A program made the position numbers and the translations under genes. This document shows positions 6,577 to 8,520 of a DNA stretch of 8,520 nucleotides, one piece after another. The stretch is from Cyanobacteria bacterium M_surface_7_m2_037 (lineage in GTDB: Bacteria > Cyanobacteriota > Cyanobacteriia > PCC-6307 > Cyanobiaceae). The notes under the pieces were generated by a model, which did not search any database, was not told the DNA's origin, and saw only the letters and a list, made by a program, of their open reading frames with translations. Each line of letters begins with the position of its first letter. The stretch's first letter is position 1. The DNA lies in assembly GCA_016882585.1 (NCBI GenBank), contig VGPP01000070.1, forward strand, positions 1 to 8,520, read 5' to 3'.

Positions 6577-6846
6577 ATGTCGCTCGACACCACCAAGAAG
6601 CAGGAACTAATCAACGCTCATCAGACCCACGGCACCGACACCGGTTCTGTTGAGGTTCAGGTGGCCATGCTGAGCGAGCGCATCAGCAAGCTGAGCGGAC
6701 ACCTGCAGAACAACATCCACGATTTCTCCTCTCGGCAGGGTCTGCTGAAGATGATCGGCCGCCGCAAGCGCCTGCTGAGCTACCTGCGCAGCAACAGCGA
6801 GCAGCGCTACATCGCCCTGATCCAGAAACTCGGCATCCGCGGCTGA
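6577..6846 (+). CDS. rpsO: 30S ribosomal protein S15
   Basis: S15 is a primary 16S rRNA-binding protein of the small-subunit platform and contributes to a bridge to the 50S subunit. The 89-residue length is the family standard. Diagnostic stretches are GTDTGSVEVQVAMLSERI (19-36), the rRNA-contact region with His42, Asp49 and Ser52 in GHLQNNIHDFSSRQGLL, and RRKRLLSYLRSNSEQRY followed by LIQKLGIRG at the end. The ATG at 6577 gives MSLDTTKKQELI; a TTG nine codons upstream in the same frame only adds non-family residues. The PAM68-like gene follows after 2 bases, indicating one transcript. In many bacteria S15 represses its own translation through a leader fold; the short leader here shows no obvious structure of that kind. 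Confidence 0.97.
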   Translation: MSLDTTKKQELINAHQTHGTDTGSVEVQVAMLSERISKLSGHLQNNIHDFSSRQGLLKMIGRRKRLLSYLRSNSEQRYIALIQKLGIRG

Positions 6847-6848
6847 CG

Positions 6849-7256
6849 ATGGCAGGCAAGGGGAAGAACCGCACCAGCGGCGGCGGTGGTCTGGGACCAC
6901 AACCCCCTGCCAGCCTCAACAAGACCAGAGCCAAAGCCCAGCAGAGCATTCCCGACTACGTGGCCAATCGCATGGCCCGGCGCGTCGCGATCGCCACAGG
7001 GATCCCCAGCATTCTTGGGATGTCCTCCTTTGTGGCGAGCTATCTGCTGGTGAGCAAAGGCGTGTTGGATATTCCCCCCGGCGTCACCCTGGTGACATCT
7101 GGGGGATTTTTCTTGTTGGGCCTGGTGGGGCTGAGCTACGGCGTGCTCTCGGCCAGCTGGGAGCCGGGCGCCGGCAGCCTGCTCGGCTTTGAGCAGATCG
7201 GCCTGAACATCGGCCGGCTGCGCAGCTCGATCAAGCGGCCACCAGCGGCGAGCTGA
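6849..7256 (+). CDS. PAM68-like (DUF3464) photosystem II assembly membrane protein
   Basis: This 135-residue protein has a basic, Gly-rich N-terminus (about 1-30) and the typical core IPDYVANRMARRVA (34-47). A first membrane helix (about 46-68) and a second (about 78-101) follow, then the conserved tail SASWEPGAGSLLGFEQIGLNIGRLR (102-125), which marks the PAM68/DUF3464 family. In plants PAM68, and in Synechocystis its relative Sll0933, assist photosystem II assembly; the cyanobacterial protein has been linked to ribosomes and chlorophyll insertion into CP47. The start is 2 bases after the rpsO stop, so the two are almost certainly co-transcribed, which suits a ribosome-associated role. The T-rich codons at 7107-7117 (Phe-Phe-Leu-Leu) are unusual for this GC-rich region and sit just after a hairpin. 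The 3' end overlaps dnaE by 26 bases. Confidence 0.9.
   Translation: MAGKGKNRTSGGGGLGPQPPASLNKTRAKAQQSIPDYVANRMARRVAIATGIPSILGMSSFVASYLLVSKGVLDIPPGVTLVTSGGFFLLGLVGLSYGVLSASWEPGAGSLLGFEQIGLNIGRLRSSIKRPPAAS
6987..6994. repeat. HIP1 octamer GCGATCGC
   Basis: Exact HIP1 palindrome within the PAM68-like gene, spanning the codons for the start of its first membrane helix (RVAIAT). Confidence 0.85.
7073..7117 (+). terminator. Terminator-like hairpin plus T-run inside the PAM68-like gene
   Basis: TCCCCC (7073-7078) pairs with GGGGGA (7101-7106), and inside it GTCAC (7083-7087) pairs with GTGAC (7092-7096) around a four-base loop. The interior segment between the stems is only partly pairable (7080-7099 and 7081-7098). 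TTTTTCTTGTT follows directly at 7107-7117. In the plus-strand transcript this has the layout of an intrinsic terminator, but it lies within codons 75-90 of an intact gene, so it may only attenuate or may be a by-product of the codons used in a membrane helix. The minus strand has no T-run after the hairpin. Confidence 0.25.
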
Positions 7257-8520
7257 GGCGGGCCCGGAACGCCTGGGCGGTGAGGCTGCTGAGCGCAGCC
7301 TCGCTATCGCGCACGCAGAACTGATGGCCCAGGCGTACAAAGCGCGTTTGCCCGTGGTGTCGCACCATCGCCACCACGGGCACCCGCACGCCGGCCTCAT
7401 CCTTATCGGTGCGGTGCTGGTTGAGGCACTCGCGCAGCTTGTGCTGCACGGCGATATCGCAGGCCTCACTGCCCTCGAGCTCCACCAGCAGCACCTTGAG
7501 CTCATCGATCACGCGGCAGTCATCCACGATCAGCTGCACCTGCTCGTCGCGCCGGTCCACTGAGGCCCAGATCAGCAGGCGCGCATCCACCATCAGGAAA
7601 TCGGCGAGGCGGGCGTAGGTCTTCGGGAAGACCACCGCTTCACAGCTGCCGCTGAGATCCTCCAGCTGCAGCACCGCCATGCGATCGCCCTTGCGGGTGG
7701 TCACCGGCCGCAGGCCCGCCACCATGCCCACCACGCTGACGCGGGTCTTGTCGGCTTGCTCCTCAAGGCTGCCCAGGCCCACGGGTGAGAGCAGCTGCAC
7801 CGGGCGGGTGAGCTGCTTGAGCGGGTGATCGGAGAGGTAGAAGCCCACCAGCTCCTTCTCAAGGCGCAGCTTCTCGGTAGGGGGGTAATCGGGCACCGGC
7901 GCCGCCTTCGGAGCGGTGCTCAGATCGCCACTGCCAGCTCCATCTGCTGCAGCGTCAGCGCTGCCGCCCATCAGATCAAACAGATTGCCCTGGCCGCTGG
8001 CCCGGTCGCGGGCGCGGGAGGAGGCCCAATCCACGATCAGATCGAGATCGGCCATCAGCTGGGCGCGATTGGCCTGGGGCTCCAGCGCATCGAGGGCGCC
8101 GCAGTGAATCAGTGATTCGAGCGAGCGACGATTGAGCGTGGTGCCGGGGATCCGGTCGCACAGGTCGGCCAGGGAACGGAAAGGGCCATCGGCGCTGCGG
8201 GCCTCGAGCAAGGCGCGGATGGCGCCATCGCCGAGGTTGCGCACGGCCGAGAGGCCGAACAGGATCCGATCGCCTACGGGCGTGAAGTCGATCCCCGAGG
8301 CATTCACATCCGGCGGCATCACCTCGATGCCCATGGCGTTGCAGTTGGAGATGTAACGCTGCACCTTGTCGGTGGTGCCGGCATTCACCGTGAGCAGCGC
8401 CGCCATGTAGGCCACTGGGTAGTGGGCCTTGAGGTAGGCGGTTTGATACGTCACCGCGCCATAGGCGGTGGAATGGCTCTTGTTGAAGCAGTATTCGGCG
8501 AAAAGCACCATCTGCTCAAA
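7231..8520 (-). CDS. dnaE: DnaE, DNA polymerase III alpha subunit, C-terminal part
   Basis: The alpha subunit is the replicative polymerase. The gene enters from the right edge and 429 residues are visible up to a TGA at 7233-7231; the PHP domain and the catalytic aspartates lie outside. Visible parts, numbered from the window edge, are the end of the polymerase core with FAEYCFNKSHSTAYG (7-21) and YPVAYMAALL; a helix-hairpin-helix region with LSAVRNLGDGAIRALLEAR (90-108); the sliding-clamp motif QGNLF (177-181, bases 7978-7992); EKELVGFYLSDHPL; and an OB fold (about 258-330) with VSVVGMVAGLRPVTTRKGDRMA. The AEY/CFN point, where many cyanobacterial DnaE proteins are split by an intein, is continuous here. 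Its stop codon lies inside the convergent PAM68-like gene (26-base overlap). Confidence 0.96.
   Translation of the reverse strand, partial: FEQMVLFAEYCFNKSHSTAYGAVTYQTAYLKAHYPVAYMAALLTVNAGTTDKVQRYISNCNAMGIEVMPPDVNASGIDFTPVGDRILFGLSAVRNLGDGAIRALLEARSADGPFRSLADLCDRIPGTTLNRRSLESLIHCGALDALEPQANRAQLMADLDLIVDWASSRARDRASGQGNLFDLMGGSADAAADGAGSGDLSTAPKAAPVPDYPPTEKLRLEKELVGFYLSDHPLKQLTRPVQLLSPVGLGSLEEQADKTRVSVVGMVAGLRPVTTRKGDRMAVLQLEDLSGSCEAVVFPKTYARLADFLMVDARLLIWASVDRRDEQVQLIVDDCRVIDELKVLLVELEGSEACDIAVQHKLRECLNQHRTDKDEAGVRVPVVAMVRHHGQTRFVRLGHQFCVRDSEAALSSLTAQAFRARLSSPLVAA
7681..7688. repeat. HIP1 octamer GCGATCGC
   Basis: Exact HIP1 palindrome within dnaE, in the OB-fold part of the gene (codons around KGDRMA). 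Confidence 0.85.

Noticed and set aside
1..8520. Search for a novel multi-gene system, CRISPR array, transposon, tRNA or toxin-antitoxin pair
   Set aside because: Nearly all of the sequence is accounted for by recognised housekeeping genes and two small exported proteins; no direct-repeat arrays, transposase motifs or paired small genes were seen.

Overview
The window looks like a stretch of a GC-rich picocyanobacterial chromosome of the Synechococcus/Cyanobium type. The evidence is protein content and gene order (ruvA, rpsO, a PAM68-like gene and dnaE in a row), three copies of the cyanobacterial HIP1 octamer GCGATCGC, a cyanobacterial-type LexA box, and an uninterrupted DnaE at the place where many other cyanobacteria carry a split intein. 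The genus is inferred from sequence character, not from a search.

Layout. Bases 1-129 hold the 3' end of an unidentified plus-strand gene. The 190-base gap after it carries a perfect 44-bp palindrome and then a LexA-like box with an overlapping -10 element. These lead into umuD and umuC (320-2036, plus), the two subunits of an SOS-induced translesion polymerase. umuC runs tail to tail into a minus-strand pair: dnaG primase (2359-4470) followed by a small secreted four-cysteine protein (2040-2324). A drug/metabolite-type (EamA) transporter (4484-5389, plus) diverges from dnaG with about 13 bp between start codons. Its 3' end overlaps a minus-strand lipoprotein (5364-5843), whose upstream-most start codon shares bases with the start of ruvA (5842-6516, plus). 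Next are rpsO (6577-6846) and a PAM68-like photosystem II assembly gene (6849-7256), very likely one operon. The last gene is the 3' portion of dnaE on the minus strand (7231 to the window edge), which overlaps the PAM68-like gene tail to tail.

How the genes fit together. Four loci serve DNA replication or repair: pol V-like UmuDC (lesion bypass), DnaG (primer synthesis), RuvA (Holliday junction processing) and DnaE (replicative polymerase alpha subunit). Mixed among them are a ribosomal protein, a photosystem assembly factor, a transporter and two small exported proteins of unknown function. The packing is very tight: the three convergent gene pairs are separated by 3 bp or overlap by 26 bp, and none has a recognisable terminator.

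No defence system, mobile element, CRISPR array or RNA gene was seen, and nothing amounts to a new multi-gene system. The most unusual structure is the perfect palindrome upstream of umuDC. Next are the missing terminators at the convergent junctions, a terminator-like hairpin inside the PAM68-like gene, and the conserved-looking but unassigned secreted protein and lipoprotein.
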